Source of the DNA: Catonia carolina
Lineage: Eukaryota; Arthropoda; Insecta; Hemiptera; Achilidae
Reading direction: 5' to 3'
DNA length: 64,000 nucleotides
Assembly (NCBI GenBank): GCA_035578175.1
Contig: JAQMRL010000003.1
Coordinates: forward strand, 22,921,419 to 22,985,418
In this document: positions 33,661-44,576 of the stretch, piece by piece
Layout of the letters: each line of letters opens with the position of its first letter
How positions within the stretch are numbered: position 1 is the stretch's first letter
Translations under genes and position numbers: made by a program
The notes under the pieces: model-generated
The model's input: the letters and a program-made list of their open reading frames with translations, nothing else
What the model was told of the DNA's origin: nothing
Database searches by the model: none

Positions 33661-35435
33661 TGAAGCAAAGATGATAGATCCATAATCAAGTTTTGCACGA
33701 ATTAGTGCTTTGTATGTTGACAAGATAACGTTTTTGTCTGCGCCCCATTTACTAGAAGAGATGGATTTAATAATATTCATTCTAGCTTGACATTCCTTTT
33801 TGAGATTGAAGATGTGAGTCCTCTAGGAAAGTTTATCGTCAAATAGAAGACCAAGAATTTTCAGTTGACGAACTTGCTGCAATTCATGTTGTCCAAGATG
33901 AAGGTGAATATCTGGTAAGTTGAATCTATTTCTTGAGAAAGTTATGAACCGAGACTTGTTCCCAGAAAATTTAAATCCGGATTTTTCTGACCAATTATTC
34001 AATTTAGTAAGGGATTCTTATAGAAGCTCTTGTGTGGTCTTTAAATTTTTCCCCCTACAAAAAAAGGTGATATCGTCGGCGAAGGTAAAGACTTTTACTG
34101 GAGAAGTGACAACGGACATAGCTTCATTAATAGCTACTAAAAACAACGTTATACTCAAAACTGATCCCTGAGGTACACCATTTCGTATCGGAACAGCATA
34201 AGAGTGTGAATCTCTAACCTTTACGCGGATGGTTCGATGTTGTAGGAAGTTGGCTACAAAATTTAATATTGGACCAGTGACACCAGCATCACATAAAATT
34301 TTGACAGTTCGGTCTTTCCAAACCATATCGTACGCCTTCTCAATGTCCAAACACACAGCAACAAGGTGGTGGTTTTTCACAAAGGCGTTACACAAGTTCG
34401 TTTCCATGTAGGTCAGTACATCAAGTGTTGATCGATGTTTACGAAAGCCACTTTGCCAGGGCGAGAAGAAATTAATTTTGTCGAGATGCCATAAAATTCT
34501 GGTGTTAACAACCTTTTCTATAAGTTTGCACATCGTGGAGGTCAAGGCAATGGGACGATAGTTCTCCGCTTTACTACGATTTTTTTTGGTCTTATGAATA
34601 GGGACAACTACCGCTTGTCTCCAAGTGGCCGGAAATGACTTTTCCGCAAGGATTTCATTAAAGAGATCAGTAATGTATGTAATTGCTACTTCCGGAAGAT
34701 GTTTTAAAAATAAATTATGCACATTATCAGGACCTGCAGCAAAATTTTTTAATTTACACAGGTGTCCTACCACTTCTGAAACCTGAATCGGAGTATTAAG
34801 GAAGTAATCAGAGGCAGTAGTATTAGACAAGATCCGAGGGATCGTAATGTTTGAAGACAATTTGTGCTGTAAAAATTCAGGAGTATAATTCGGATCACTA
34901 GAACAATTTGCAAAGGACGTAGCAAATATGTTGACAATTTCGTGTGGGTTAGTTATAATCTGGTCGTTATGTAACAACGAGCGAGGATAACGAGACATTT
35001 TTGGATATCGATTAATTCTTCTAATCTTACTCCATAAGTCAGATATAGTAGCAGAGGAAGAGAGTCCAGAAATAAAATGAATCCATGATTGTTTTTTGCT
35101 CTTTTTAAATATAAAACGTGGTTTAGCCCTTAGTTGTTTAAATATGATGAAGTTAGCGGTCGTAGGGTGGCGCTTGTAATGAGAAAGAGCTTTCTTAGAA
35201 TTTTGTAGTGCGATCTTACAATCACTATTCCACCAAGGCACAGAAGGCTTGTTAGATACACCAATAGCTTTCGGAATTGCACCATCAGCTGCTTCAAGGA
35301 TTATTGCGTTCAGGCTGGTTACTTTTTCATCGATAGAGAAGCTGTTCGACGGTTGTGAAGAGTTCAAGTAGCCGATTCCCAAGGATACCATTTCACGAAA
35401 GAGATCTAGATTTGCTAACTGGAACTTCCATTTTC
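33660..35435 (-). pseudogene. I-element ORF2 part 2: reverse transcriptase
   Basis: The minus-strand frame from about 35435 to 34021 contains the RT fingers and palm: ENYRPIALTSTMCKLIEKVV, FRKHRSTLDV, the first catalytic Asp in VCLDIEKAYD, NGVPQGSVLS, and the FADD box (VFTFADDITFF) near 34075. A TAA stop at 34018-34020 interrupts it. The same frame continues (LTKLNNWSEKSGFKF, LGLLFDDKLS) to a TAG at 33823-33825 that replaces a probable Trp, and on to LDYGSIIFASA near 33665. There a one-base frameshift separates it from the RNase H frame. The catalytic motifs survive, so decay is recent, but no full polyprotein can be made. Confidence 0.85.
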
Positions 35436-35446
35436 TTACGTAATTT

Positions 35447-35618
35447 TTTTTTTTGGTTTAACGTCCGACTGTTTTGCAAATTGCTGCTAATGCAGACGGT
35501 GAAGGATGAAATGAATTTTTTGTAACGTATGAAAAAATGCCATGCCCGAGTGGGATTCGAACCCAAGACCGCGTGATGAGAGGCGAGCACGTTACCAACA
35601 TCGCCAACGCGGCCGGCT
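35447..35618 (-). repeat. SINE-B inserted in the I-element, 11-bp TSD
   Basis: On the minus strand this 172-bp tRNA-derived SINE has an A-box-like TTGGCGATGTTGG, a perfect B box GGTTCGAATCC, the family body CACCGTCTGCATTAGCAG and the tail CAGTCGGACGTTAAACC plus an A12 run. The perfect direct repeat TTACGTAATTT (plus strand, 35436-35446 and 35619-35629) brackets it. It interrupts ORF2 between the endonuclease and RT. The sharp TSD, pure A tail and perfect B box suggest a young insertion. Confidence 0.92.
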
Positions 35619-36334
35619 TTACGTAATTTCGTAATTTACGTAATTTCCGTTGTCGCTCGGAGTACATCGGAACAGGTCGATTATAATCGGAAAATGATCA
35701 CTGCCGTACAAGTCATCCTCCGTGGACCACTCAAACATGTAAGATATATTAGCAGAGCAAATGGATAAATCAATTGCACTAAAAGTTCTAGAAGAGCTAT
35801 TGAAATGCGTAGGAGCGCCGTTGTTCAAGAGGACAAGTTCCGGATTAGTTAGGAGGTTTTCAATAATTCGTCCTCGCGAGTTCGTTTCATGGGATCTCCA
35901 CACAACATTATGCCTATTGAAGTCTCCAAGAAAAACAAAAGGTCGTGGAAGTTGTCTCAATAAAGCGTTGAGGTCGTGTACAGAAAACCCAGTTTGGTTG
36001 GGAATGTAAAGGTTACAAATAGTAAGAAATCCGCCTGGCAGCATTACAGAGACTGCCGTCACCTCGAGACAACTTGTAAGCTTTATTTCTGTAGCAGGGC
36101 AGCAATCTGACACGAATATTGCTACACCTCCACTTGCGTGGTCTGAAAAATTTCGATTTTTAAAAACTACTGAATAATTTGGTAAATTGCCATGAAAGGT
36201 GTTTTTAAAATTAGTTTCTTGAATGCAGATGACAGAAGGCCTATGCTTACTTACTAGCAACTGCAAAGCTTCTTTTTGCGACCTAAAACTGTTCATATTC
36301 CATTAAGGTATGGAGCAATTACTCGCATTCTCAT
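35619..36334 (-). pseudogene. I-element ORF2 part 1: APE-type endonuclease
   Basis: The minus-strand frame 36296-35619 encodes an exonuclease-endonuclease-phosphatase domain that nicks the target DNA. Visible motifs: IQET (catalytic Glu27), GDFN (124-127), SAIDLS (173-178) and GSDHFP with the catalytic His201. The start needs comment: an ATG at 36334-36332 overlaps the ORF1 stop (ATGA) and its frame reaches TACCTTAATGGAATATG. One base appears to be missing there, because the conserved WN preceding MNSFRS is in the other frame. So ORF2 probably began at the ATGA overlap. A further one-base frame difference separates this part from RT even after removing the SINE and one TSD copy. The frame ends inside the TSD. 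Confidence 0.8.
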
Positions 36335-37686
36335 TCATCAGTACTGCAGTCCGATAGAGTTAGGTCAGCCGTAGATACACGATCAGGAAATGTTCGTTTT
36401 TTAAGAGTGCTGAATCGCCGTTTCATACCTCTGTCTAAAAGAGCAGGGTAAGTATCGTCTAACAGTTTCCTAAGACCTTGAAGATCGGAAGTATAGTCAG
36501 TTACAACGTCCGCAACAGAACGAATGTATTGTGAGTTTTCCAATAGACTTTTAAGTTGTACAAAATCCAGGGGATACTCTGTGGCAGAGGAGGACAAGAA
36601 ATCACGAACTGAGCTAAGTTTTTCATCAATGGTCTTCGTTTTCTCAGATGGGTTATCGGTTTTATATTTCTTCCTTTTATCAGGTTTATGACGGGGAGTC
36701 TCTGGAGGAGTAGGTACACAAGCCTCCATTGGATGTTTTATAGATGTTACGGTCTCGGAACCATCAGACGTGGACAGCGGGCGTTTTAAGGTTAAAGAAG
36801 TTGGATTAGAAGGTGCCTTCAGTTGAGGAAATTCATCATCACAAATATTAGTAACAGCTTCCTTTGGACCAACACGACCATGGGATACAGCTTGAGGAGA
36901 AGGAAGTGGAAGGTCAATTTCATTTGTCTCAACATTATCTAATTTATCATCAATAGTGTTGTTGTTAGCTTCGTTTACAACAGTTGAGGGTGGATCAGTT
37001 TCTTTGCAGTTTCTTGCGATATGTCCAGCTTGTTTGCATATGAAGCAAGAAACTGAATCGGTTGAGATATATAACCAGTAGCTTGTTTCATCAAAATCGA
37101 TTTTCATCGAATCTGGGAGATTCTGAATGTCATCAGGATGGATATAAACTTGACGACGGAAGCTAAGGATGTGTGTGAGCCCTGGTTCAGAGTAGCCCGC
37201 GCGAAGCGACGTAATAGACGATCCTACTCGGATGTTTCGATGAAGGAGTACATTTAATAGGACACTATTCGGTATTATCGGACAAACATTCGATATTATT
37301 ACACGTTTGAATTTTGTTAGTAACGGCCTAACTTCAAGTTCTCTATTTCCTATGATAAACGTTGTTCTCTCATCCATTAATTTATTGGCTATTTCTCTGC
37401 TTGCAAGATACATGCAAACGCGATTTCGTGAGATTCTTGAAACAAACCGAATATTAACAGGGTTAATTACTTTCCCGACGGTTTGGACATATGCTTTTAG
37501 TGGGATCCCTTCTATTGCATCTAGAATAATGGCGTGGTCTTTAGTCGGTACGTATTCTGGTTGTGTGACGTTAGCGTAACTTTTTGTATTTTTCATGTTG
37601 ACATTATTTGACATTGTACTTTCGGAATTATTAGTTGGGTTAACTTGGTTCTGTGTGGTACGAGGTGCAGTTAAATTGTTGGACAT
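36331..37686 (-). CDS. I-element ORF1 (gag-like RNA-binding protein), intact
   Basis: An uninterrupted 451-codon frame. Residues 1-40 are Asn/Thr/Ser-rich. Residues about 45-205 have the alternating hydrophobic pattern of the paired RRM-like region of gag-like proteins (HAIILDAIEG, VCMYLASREIANKLM, RVIISNVCPI). A single CCHC knuckle CFICKQAGHIARNC (C214, C217, H222, C227) follows. The C-terminal half is low-complexity, with a basic patch (HKPDKRKKYK). ORF1 proteins coat the LINE RNA and help form the ribonucleoprotein. The stop TGA overlaps an ATG (ATGA), a layout consistent with reinitiation to make ORF2. It is intact although ORF2 is broken, so the copy could in principle still yield ORF1 protein. 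Confidence 0.88.
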   Translation of the reverse strand: MSNNLTAPRTTQNQVNPTNNSESTMSNNVNMKNTKSYANVTQPEYVPTKDHAIILDAIEGIPLKAYVQTVGKVINPVNIRFVSRISRNRVCMYLASREIANKLMDERTTFIIGNRELEVRPLLTKFKRVIISNVCPIIPNSVLLNVLLHRNIRVGSSITSLRAGYSEPGLTHILSFRRQVYIHPDDIQNLPDSMKIDFDETSYWLYISTDSVSCFICKQAGHIARNCKETDPPSTVVNEANNNTIDDKLDNVETNEIDLPLPSPQAVSHGRVGPKEAVTNICDDEFPQLKAPSNPTSLTLKRPLSTSDGSETVTSIKHPMEACVPTPPETPRHKPDKRKKYKTDNPSEKTKTIDEKLSSVRDFLSSSATEYPLDFVQLKSLLENSQYIRSVADVVTDYTSDLQGLRKLLDDTYPALLDRGMKRRFSTLKKRTFPDRVSTADLTLSDCSTDE

Positions 37687-38015
37687 GTTGAACGGCGAGG
37701 CACAAGAGTGTACTCAACCCAGTCCCAAATATAGTTGTTATTGATAACTGTCGTTCTCAATTCAACTCAAAAAGAACCACCAATCACCGTACGAATGTGA
37801 CTCACGATTTCAGGTTATGATAAATAATTTAAAAATTATTTACCATACACATAAAAATTATAAATGTTTAATACAAACTATTTACCTGTGCAGTTACATA
37901 GTCCGATTATATGACTGTTTTTAACATTTAAACAAATAAAAGAATAGAATAAACAAAAAGAAACACGAGACGTAAACAAACACAACTCACTTATCAAACG
38001 TTGTTCTTCTTTTTT
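37687..38015 (-). promoter_or_regulatory. Putative 5' UTR / internal promoter region of the I-element
   Basis: About 330 bp upstream of the ORF1 ATG on the minus strand. I-group elements carry an internal Pol II promoter here. No sharp 5' end, initiator or TSD can be fixed, so the outer limit is a guess. Confidence 0.35.
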
Positions 38016-38189
38016 CAATTTTTATTTTGTACTGTATTTCATGTGTATTTGTTTTCATTCGACAGGTTGTAAATGAGTCATATATTTTCAATTACTCTGC
38101 GTACCGCACCCACGTATTACTGTCTCTTATCTCAGCCATAACTGCCTCTTTCTTTTCCATCGGTATTCTTCTATGCATTTTATTCAATT

Positions 38190-38426
38190 CTGTTAAATTG
38201 CAGGGACAAACATTTAAAACGGTGGGCATCGATTTCAGACAAGAGTGCTTCCTTCACTCATGGACAACTTTATGTCGGACTTTCTAGAGCTGGAAGTGCA
38301 GAAACCTATTTATTTTACTGCCACAGGGCAACGAAATCACAAATATTGTATATAGAGAGGTTTTAAAGTAATTTAATGAGGCCTACATTAGCTGCTGTGA
38401 AGCAAAGCGAGCGGGGATTGCTAGTT
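38190..38426 (+). mobile_element. Helitron 3' end with helicase C-terminus remnant
   Basis: LQGQTFKTVGIDFRQECF, then after a frame change HGQL-like TTLCR / QLYVGLSRAGSAE, is the PIF1-type helicase C-terminus found in Helitron Rep-Hel proteins (usual form GQTL..VGI.LR...FSHGQLYVALSRA). About 90 bases after the last recognisable coding block, a GC-richer AGCGAGCGGGGATTG is followed by CTAGT at 38422-38426 and T, the CTRRT end of Helitrons. It is an eroded 3' fragment of an autonomous-type Helitron. Confidence 0.7.
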
Positions 38427-38429
38427 GGA

Positions 38430-39706
38430 CTATAAAGTGTGAGTGTTCGAAATAGGAATGAAAAGTTTTACACTTATTTGGCAGATGACCAATGTGCGTC
38501 GTCTGGCCATGATAGTAGATCAAAATATAGGTTGAGTAAAGATGAGATACAGAATGAATAAATAAAAAAGCTTTTATTGCCACGTAAAATAATATACATA
38601 ATTTTATATGAAATGTCAAATTTCGGGGGTAGGGATAGGAAAGGTTATGCTACAGCATAGAGAGCAAAAAGGGGCTGATCAGGCTTTTACTTAGGGAGTA
38701 GTTAAGAGAAAACGTGCACAACACTTGCTCAACACAGACATATATATCTACCATAAAAATACACTTACTTCATCAGAATGGGATGCAATAATATGTAACG
38801 TTAAAAATAAAAATAAAAATGAAACTAAAATAAGTGAAACCGAATTACTTTAAATTATTAATCCATAGCTCATGTATTCGAGCGAATATCTAAGAAGGAA
38901 TGGAAGCTATAGACAGTGTAAATATAGCGGTCTCAAAAGATATTTTAAAAAATGCATGGTTATAAAACGGTAATATTCAATTAAGTAATTTTAAAAATTT
39001 GTTAATAATATGCTAACCAAAATTATATTTTTCAATATTTAAAAAGCCGCATTATATTTCACGAAGCTGATCCATCTTAACCTAAAAACTTAAACTGAAA
39101 ACAAAACTAAAAATCTAACCGTTACATTTTTCCTATTTATGTTCCATAAAGAACAGGGTCAGGGGGTCAGCCCTACCTTTAATAGGCTTGGTCAAATATT
39201 TTAAGGAGAACACGTGTCAAATCCGTTAGAAACAGTTCGGTTTGCTTTCTTTTATTTGTCGGCTAACTTATTACACGCACATTGCTTTTCGGTAAGTTTC
39301 CGACAAACGAACAAAGAAAGCTTTATATTTTTACAACAAATTTCGTTACATTACCTAATAAACTTATAAAATACATTTTGACAAAAATTGTTAATATTGT
39401 ATGAGACAGTGAAAGAGAAAAGTTCTAGATGTTTCTCCTTTAACGTTTACGGTATTTTTAATTATACTACTTCCTTCATTTACTGTATAACACATTACTT
39501 TTAGCTAAATAATTAGGAACACTATACCTACTATACCTACAAAATGCAATTAATTTATGGTTATTTTATATTAGTATTTTATTTGTTTTTAATAATATTC
39601 ACCTTCACAAGGTAATCAAACTGTTTCTAAATATACGACCCGAAAGTTGATGAAGAGTTAAATATTGGGGACTGGATATAAACATAAAGAAAGTTAAATA
39701 TATGAT
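38430..39706. other. AT-rich stretch, nothing recognised
   Basis: No gene, repeat junction or RNA signature seen. Short open frames only. Confidence 0.4.
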
Positions 39707-40277
39707 TGTAGGAGATTTAGAACAAACTACACAGATAAGTATTCACAATTCAAGTATTTATTACAACATAAAAAATACAATTAATAAAAGTGTCTAAAAT
39801 CTACAAGAAGGTTACAATTATTTTACTTATAATATATAATAAAATAATTATAATTAACTAATAACAATAAATAACTTAGCCAATTTATTAAAGACTACCT
39901 ACAAAAGATAGAGAAATAACGCTAAACAACACACAGTAACGCTGACCTTCCACAAACGTAACCGTTACGTGCTACGCAGTTCGCTCACCGAATCAGAGAA
40001 ACATCGAGAGTGACTCACTAAATAAATCGCTTCGCTGATATAAATGAATCTATGGAGATATCGAGAAGGACAGAGATTTCTGATATAATAATACAAATAC
40101 AAAATCCTTCTGACGGCTTCTGGATAAATCTTAACAAACTGTAAACAAATTAGTGTTGAATGAAAGGTGTTACCAAAAGGCCAGTTGTTTAAAAAGGTAC
40201 CCAACCCGTTAACATTTTTGAAATCTCGGTCCTCCTCGAAAATTCTCGAACACACATTTCCTTTAGATATTGTCACA
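39707..40277 (-). mobile_element. Solo LTR (family LTR-1, diverged subfamily), copy 3
   Basis: Read on the minus strand it starts TGTGACAATATCTAAAGG, then GTGTTCGAGAATTTTCGAGG and AGGACCGAGATTTC, almost the same as copy 2. It also shares GGACAGAGATTT and a TGTAATAAATACTTG polyadenylation region. The 3' end is different (CTAAATCTCCTACA). Flanks ATTAT and ATCAT (read on the minus strand) may be a 5-bp TSD with one mutation. A minus-strand open frame inside (39965-40276) is LTR sequence, not a gene. Confidence 0.7.
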
Positions 40278-40282
40278 ATAAT

Positions 40283-43025
40283 AATATTTTATAATAACTT
40301 AATTTGAATTGATATTTTTGAACATTTGTAAATTGGTCTGTACAACAAGTTTAGAATTACAAATATTGAAATATAATTTACAAAACGAAAATATTTGCTA
40401 CATATTTTTGGAGTAAAACATATTTTCTTAGATTTTTTCCACACATGGATTTTATAAAATAAATATTGTCATTCTGATAAACAGAAATACCATTTAAAAT
40501 TTTAAATCTGTTATATAATCAGGGATTAATTTAATTGACTTGTAAGTGTTAAATTAATTATTCTTAAGAATTTCACATCAGAACACCTTTGAAATATAGA
40601 ATATATTTGTAGAAACCACTTTAATATTATTAAAATAAATTAAAACGATGTAAGCATTTATATTAAAACAACTTGTTGACAAATTTAACATAGTAATTTA
40701 CATGTTCAAACAAGTAGGTACATCATAACGTCAAGTGAAGTCGGTGAAAAGTAAATTTAATTTAACCATACATTATTCTGTGTGTCTTCTTAGTGTAGAA
40801 AGTTGGTGGAGGTCATGTATGTGGTACAAAATGTGGGATAAACCGCAAAGTCTGAATTATGGGAAAAGAGTGAGCGGATGAGTGGGTGAGAGATAAAGAA
40901 TGGGGAAGAAGGAAAAGAGGTGAGGATCTTTGTAAGGATGAAGCGATACGACTTGTTTATTACAAGATAAATGTTTGCGGGCATCTGTTCTGGATGTATC
41001 GTGGTGAACACTGCACAGGTTCTGTACCTGTATTTTACCGACTCTACTATGTACTAGTGTTTCTCTTAAAGCGTTTCTAAAACTAGAAGTTAAAGTTTCT
41101 TTACCAGCAATAAAGAAAAGAGGTAGCTATATACATTAGTTGTGTACACCCCAAGCTTTATACAGTAACTTAGATAGGCTTTTCTTGTACTCTATTTTCT
41201 TTCGGCCAACTATCTTGTCGGTGTGACGTATAGAATTTATTATATGTCTTTTTTTATAATTTCAGCGGATTTAACTTGCTGAAACCTATTTCTTTTTTCT
41301 AAAGTGTTCTTATTTATTGTTAACAGAACGATTATATATTTACATATTATTTATATAAACACATTTAGTTTATGAAAGAAATAATTTCCGTGAAAATTAT
41401 ATAAGAGGAGTTCCACATAGTACAGTGACGCTACATAAACTCAAACTGTTTTTAAATTTGACTGTAAAAGTCTGTTACAATAATATCGTAATCTTTCATA
41501 GTAAAAATTTTTAAGTCGTACTTTATTATATAATTCGGAATTCGCTGTAATTCGTACAGTATTAAATATTAAAAGGTTATAAAAGTTACATTAGTTATTG
41601 GATGTTCATATTGTTCCGTTAATGGTTATTAGTGAAACATTGTGTCGTACTTCTGTAAACAACCGAAACTAGGTTTGTAACCTAGCCTTCTTCTATAAGA
41701 CATGTACATGTATAGGCTAAAACAGTAAATGTTGTTTTTAGATCATAGTAAGTAGTACTTTGGTACCTATAATAATAATAATAATAATGAAATCGGTCTA
41801 CGATTATATAATACATATACTATAATAATCTTGTTATTCAAAACGTTTTAATTAATTAACTTTTATTGAACTTTATCGTCCTGCAAATTCTAGGTAATGT
41901 AAATTTATGTAAAACTAGCCACTCCAGCGCCAATTCCGTGCTTTGGCCATAGAGGTTTAGATGGATCACTATACATAAGTGCTTGGGCTGAGGTGGATAA
42001 GTAATCACACATAGATCAGAATCTAGGCGTGCGCGCAGGGCACACACTTTGCCTTATGTTGAAGTTGGCACGACAGAGGACAACTGATCCACCTAACCAG
42101 TTGGATCAGAATGTTCAGGGTCGTGGGTAGTAAATGAAAAAAATCATCTGTTTACTTTCTCGCTTCGAAGCTTGCTCAGTTTTTCCTAAATTTCCGAAGC
42201 ACCTCCCTTGCAAAAAGATTTGTCTGATGAATTTCCAATGGGTTATGCAGTTTTCAGTTTACATTTCTCTATGAATTGGACAAAAATGAAAAATTTCCGG
42301 TTTTCCCGTTCTTTGTTGGGGTTAGATGAAAAATAATAATAGGATTTTATGTTACGGCCGATGATCAACAAAAAAATCTTCGATTTATTTTTTGCTTAAA
42401 AGCGACCTTATTTTTTCCAAACGTTCGGACCACTTCTTATAACACTTTAAAAATACATTTTTTTAGGTTTACGGAGGGGCCTATAAAGATATATTTATAG
42501 TGAAAACTGAATTCCAAGAATCGATAAGAAAATCATACGCTCCGTTCCTAACAGGGTAGGAGAAAGTAAAACAGTACGAAAAGGCCCTCAACAAACAATT
42601 TCAGACGTGTTTTATTATGGTTACTAGAGAAAATTAATTTTGTTGTACGTTCCAAATAATCTGTTTTTTTTTTAATTTAATGATAAATTATTTTACTAGT
42701 AACTTATATGAGCCACAAATTAGCAATAGGTACTGAACTGTACTCAAAAACTCTGACTCGTCTTCCCTCCATATAATCCGAATTAGTGAAGTTCATTGTT
42801 TATAAATTACTCGGTATGTTGTAACATTGTGTGAGATTGAAGTTAGTTTGTTTCCATTTTCAGGCAACTAACCTTTGGGATACTTAATTCCATTATTTAA
42901 TTATATTAAAATTATAATCCGTAAGGTTTGTTACAAATTGTCATTTAGTATTAAAATGAACTGTAATCTTTTTAATTATATTAATTTGTTGTGTTGTTAA
43001 CGAGTACTTATTTTGTTTATTTCAG
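40283..43025. other. Intronic stretch before the second exon
   Basis: A GC-richer block at 41920-42120 with a minus open frame (41856-42047) looks like an old repeat, but I cannot assign it. ATA/TAA microsatellite near 41768-41790. The final 20 bases are the T-rich acceptor of the exon at 43026. Confidence 0.4.
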
Positions 43026-43122
43026 GTGGTTGGGCTACCGCCCCCTAATGAAGATCTCTTAGAATTAATGGTTCGAATAGCAGAAACGCCTCAAGAATGG
43101 GACAGGATACAAAAAGTTCTAA
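43026..43122 (+). CDS. Internal coding exon of an unidentified host gene
   Basis: A strong acceptor (TTTTGTTTATTTCAG) precedes 43026 and a strong donor (GTAAGT) follows 43122. The 97-base exon is open in frame 0 as VVGLPPPNEDLLELMVRIAE then TPQEWDRIQKVL plus one base. Base composition is clearly higher in GC than the surroundings, and the peptide has the look of conserved protein: a Pro turn, then an amphipathic acidic helix (EDLLELMVRIAE) and a second helix (QEWDRIQKVL). The leftover base A joins GA of the exon at 63324 to make an Arg codon. I do not recognise the family. It is the best supported host exon in the window. Confidence 0.75.
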
Positions 43123-43129
43123 GTAAGTA

Positions 43130-44106
43130 GTACCTACTGGTGTTCAAAACCGAATTTTTTTGGATAATACTTTCATAACTTTAACTCTTTATTTATCTTG
43201 AATCAGTTCATCCTAAATTCGTTTGTCTTAAATGTTTTTCTTTAAAATGTAATGTAGCTTTAAAATGTTGTTCGGTATTTGGCTTAGTGCGTTTTGAGTT
43301 CGAAAGTTGCCGCGTTTCTTGCTTTCTTGATTTATTTCTGTGTATATTGTTGTCCTCCTACAACTGGTTTTTTTCTGTTTCTTCGTAATCTTTTGTATGC
43401 CGTCTTAACCGTTGAAGGTTACTATATTTTTATAAACGTTACCGTCGTTACTTTTATATCAGTGTACAAGTACAATAGGCTTACGACTTTAATGGTCATT
43501 CTCCGGCAACATCCGTCTTTTTCTTCGTACGTTATTTGCAAACGTTTAATTGAAATATGATATTCAACACAAATTGTTTGACTTAGTTCATATTTCCTTG
43601 TTCTGAATTTGTTGTAAAAAAAGAAATTAAAAAATCGTTAAGAAAATGTTGGGATACAAAATATTAAAAAAATTCAGGAAGAAGGTATACATCTAATATT
43701 GAACCGACAATAAGGGTGAAAATATTGAAGTTCTTTTAAAGATTCTTGCAGGAAAGATTGGAATATACTCACAAAACAGATTTATAATAAGATTATCAAT
43801 TCCAATATTATAACAATATTACATTCATAGAGTTTGAAAAAGGTTTTAATGAACTATAGAAAGAGAAAACTGGTAGCAGATAAAATATATTTTGATAGAA
43901 TAGAATTTACAAAATGGATGGAAAATGTAGGTAAGAGGTTTTCCAGATAGAGTAAAGAAATGAAAATGAGCTAAATGATCAGATAAAATACGGAAAAATG
44001 TATGAAAAATTTCCTTCTATCTTTGTACATATTTTTGAATGTTGGATGAATGCAAACAACAAAAATAAGGACAGGAATTGTAAAAACTAAGATAATTTAC
44101 CGTTGT
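43130..44106. other. Intronic stretch, nothing recognised
   Basis: Open frame 43294-43560 is hydrophobic and T-rich, probably chance. No repeat junction seen. Confidence 0.4.
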
Positions 44107-44114
44107 CCTTAGTT

Positions 44115-44576
44115 CAGTAGTCACCAACTGGCGATCGTGAGCTCTAGAGAATTTTTTTAAAATTTTTTTTTGTAAGCAGATCTCATTTCGTGTATGATGA
44201 GAAATTTCTTACGTTTAGGCTGTGTGCAAGCTGAGAGCAACTGGTGATGTCAAAACGACATATATCCAAGTTTTTTCTGAAGAGAATTGATGCTCGCTGG
44301 ACAATTTTATGTAAACGATCAGATTGAAAGCAACTCGTGATAGCACCGCGTTACAAAGTACAAAAAACTACACGGGCCCACAGTAGTTTTAAACTGTTGT
44401 TACATTTTATTGCTCAAACCTTTTCGAAATCAACAATTAATATTAAGGTTTAGCATGTCTAAACCTTGTCTAATTTGTATAGTCAGCAAGGTAGGCGTAA
44501 ATAAAGAGTTAATCGTACCGTGGCAGTCTCATCAAAATTTTAAAGGAATCTTGATAAATTTAGTTGATAACCACTG
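44115..44576. mobile_element. hAT-like MITE with 8-bp TSD
   Basis: The ends CAGTAGTCACCAACTG and (read inward from the right) CAGTGGTTATCAACTA are terminal inverted repeats of the hAT superfamily. The flanks CCTTAGTT (44107-44114) and CCTTGGTT (44577-44584) are the 8-bp target duplication with one mismatch. The 462-bp body has no transposase frame. Confidence 0.8.

Larger units (their letters stand above)
32257..38015 (-). mobile_element. Near-complete I-type non-LTR retrotransposon
   Basis: Read on the minus strand: a 5' region (38015 down to 37687, boundary uncertain), ORF1 (37686-36331), ORF2 (36334-32397) with endonuclease, reverse transcriptase and RNase H, a short 3' UTR, and an A-rich (TAAA)n-like tail at 32281-32257. 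An endogenous RNase H domain, a CCHC gag-like ORF1 and this order are diagnostic of the I group. A SINE-B sits in ORF2. The same family is represented by the truncated copy at 56356-57019, whose 3' end (GATGCGACCTTTATAAATAA) is identical over the last 20 bases. A clear TSD is not resolved. A TTCAA-TTTTTATTT similarity at 32250 and 38010 is only suggestive. Confidence 0.85.
8928..43025 (+). other. Putative 34-kb intron, filled with transposons
   Basis: If the exons at 8878 and 43026 are neighbours, this is one intron in phase 0. It holds the Jockey, Tigger, LTR, mariner, SINE, Helitron and I-element remnants listed separately. An extra exon hidden here cannot be excluded, but none is needed to keep the frame. 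Confidence 0.45.

Noticed and set aside
35520..35618. tRNA-like sequence with perfect B box, and similar heads at 24625, 48666, 51025, 54190, 59580 and 61910
   Set aside because: Heads of SINEs: no proper cloverleaf or anticodon arm, followed by family-specific bodies and A tails. Not tRNA genes.
35393..35667. Open frames across the SINE-B insertion
   Set aside because: They run through SINE and TSD sequence and join two unrelated elements.
36331..37686. ORF1 considered as a domesticated host gene
   Set aside because: It sits in normal position upstream of I-element ORF2 with an ATGA overlap; a retrotransposon ORF is the simpler explanation.
32257..38015. TTCAA-TTTTTATTT similarity at both ends of the I-element as a TSD
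   Set aside because: Low complexity and imperfect; not good enough to fix the 5' boundary.
39965..40276. 103-codon minus-strand open frame
   Set aside because: Lies entirely within a solo LTR and shares sequence with the LTR at 20824.
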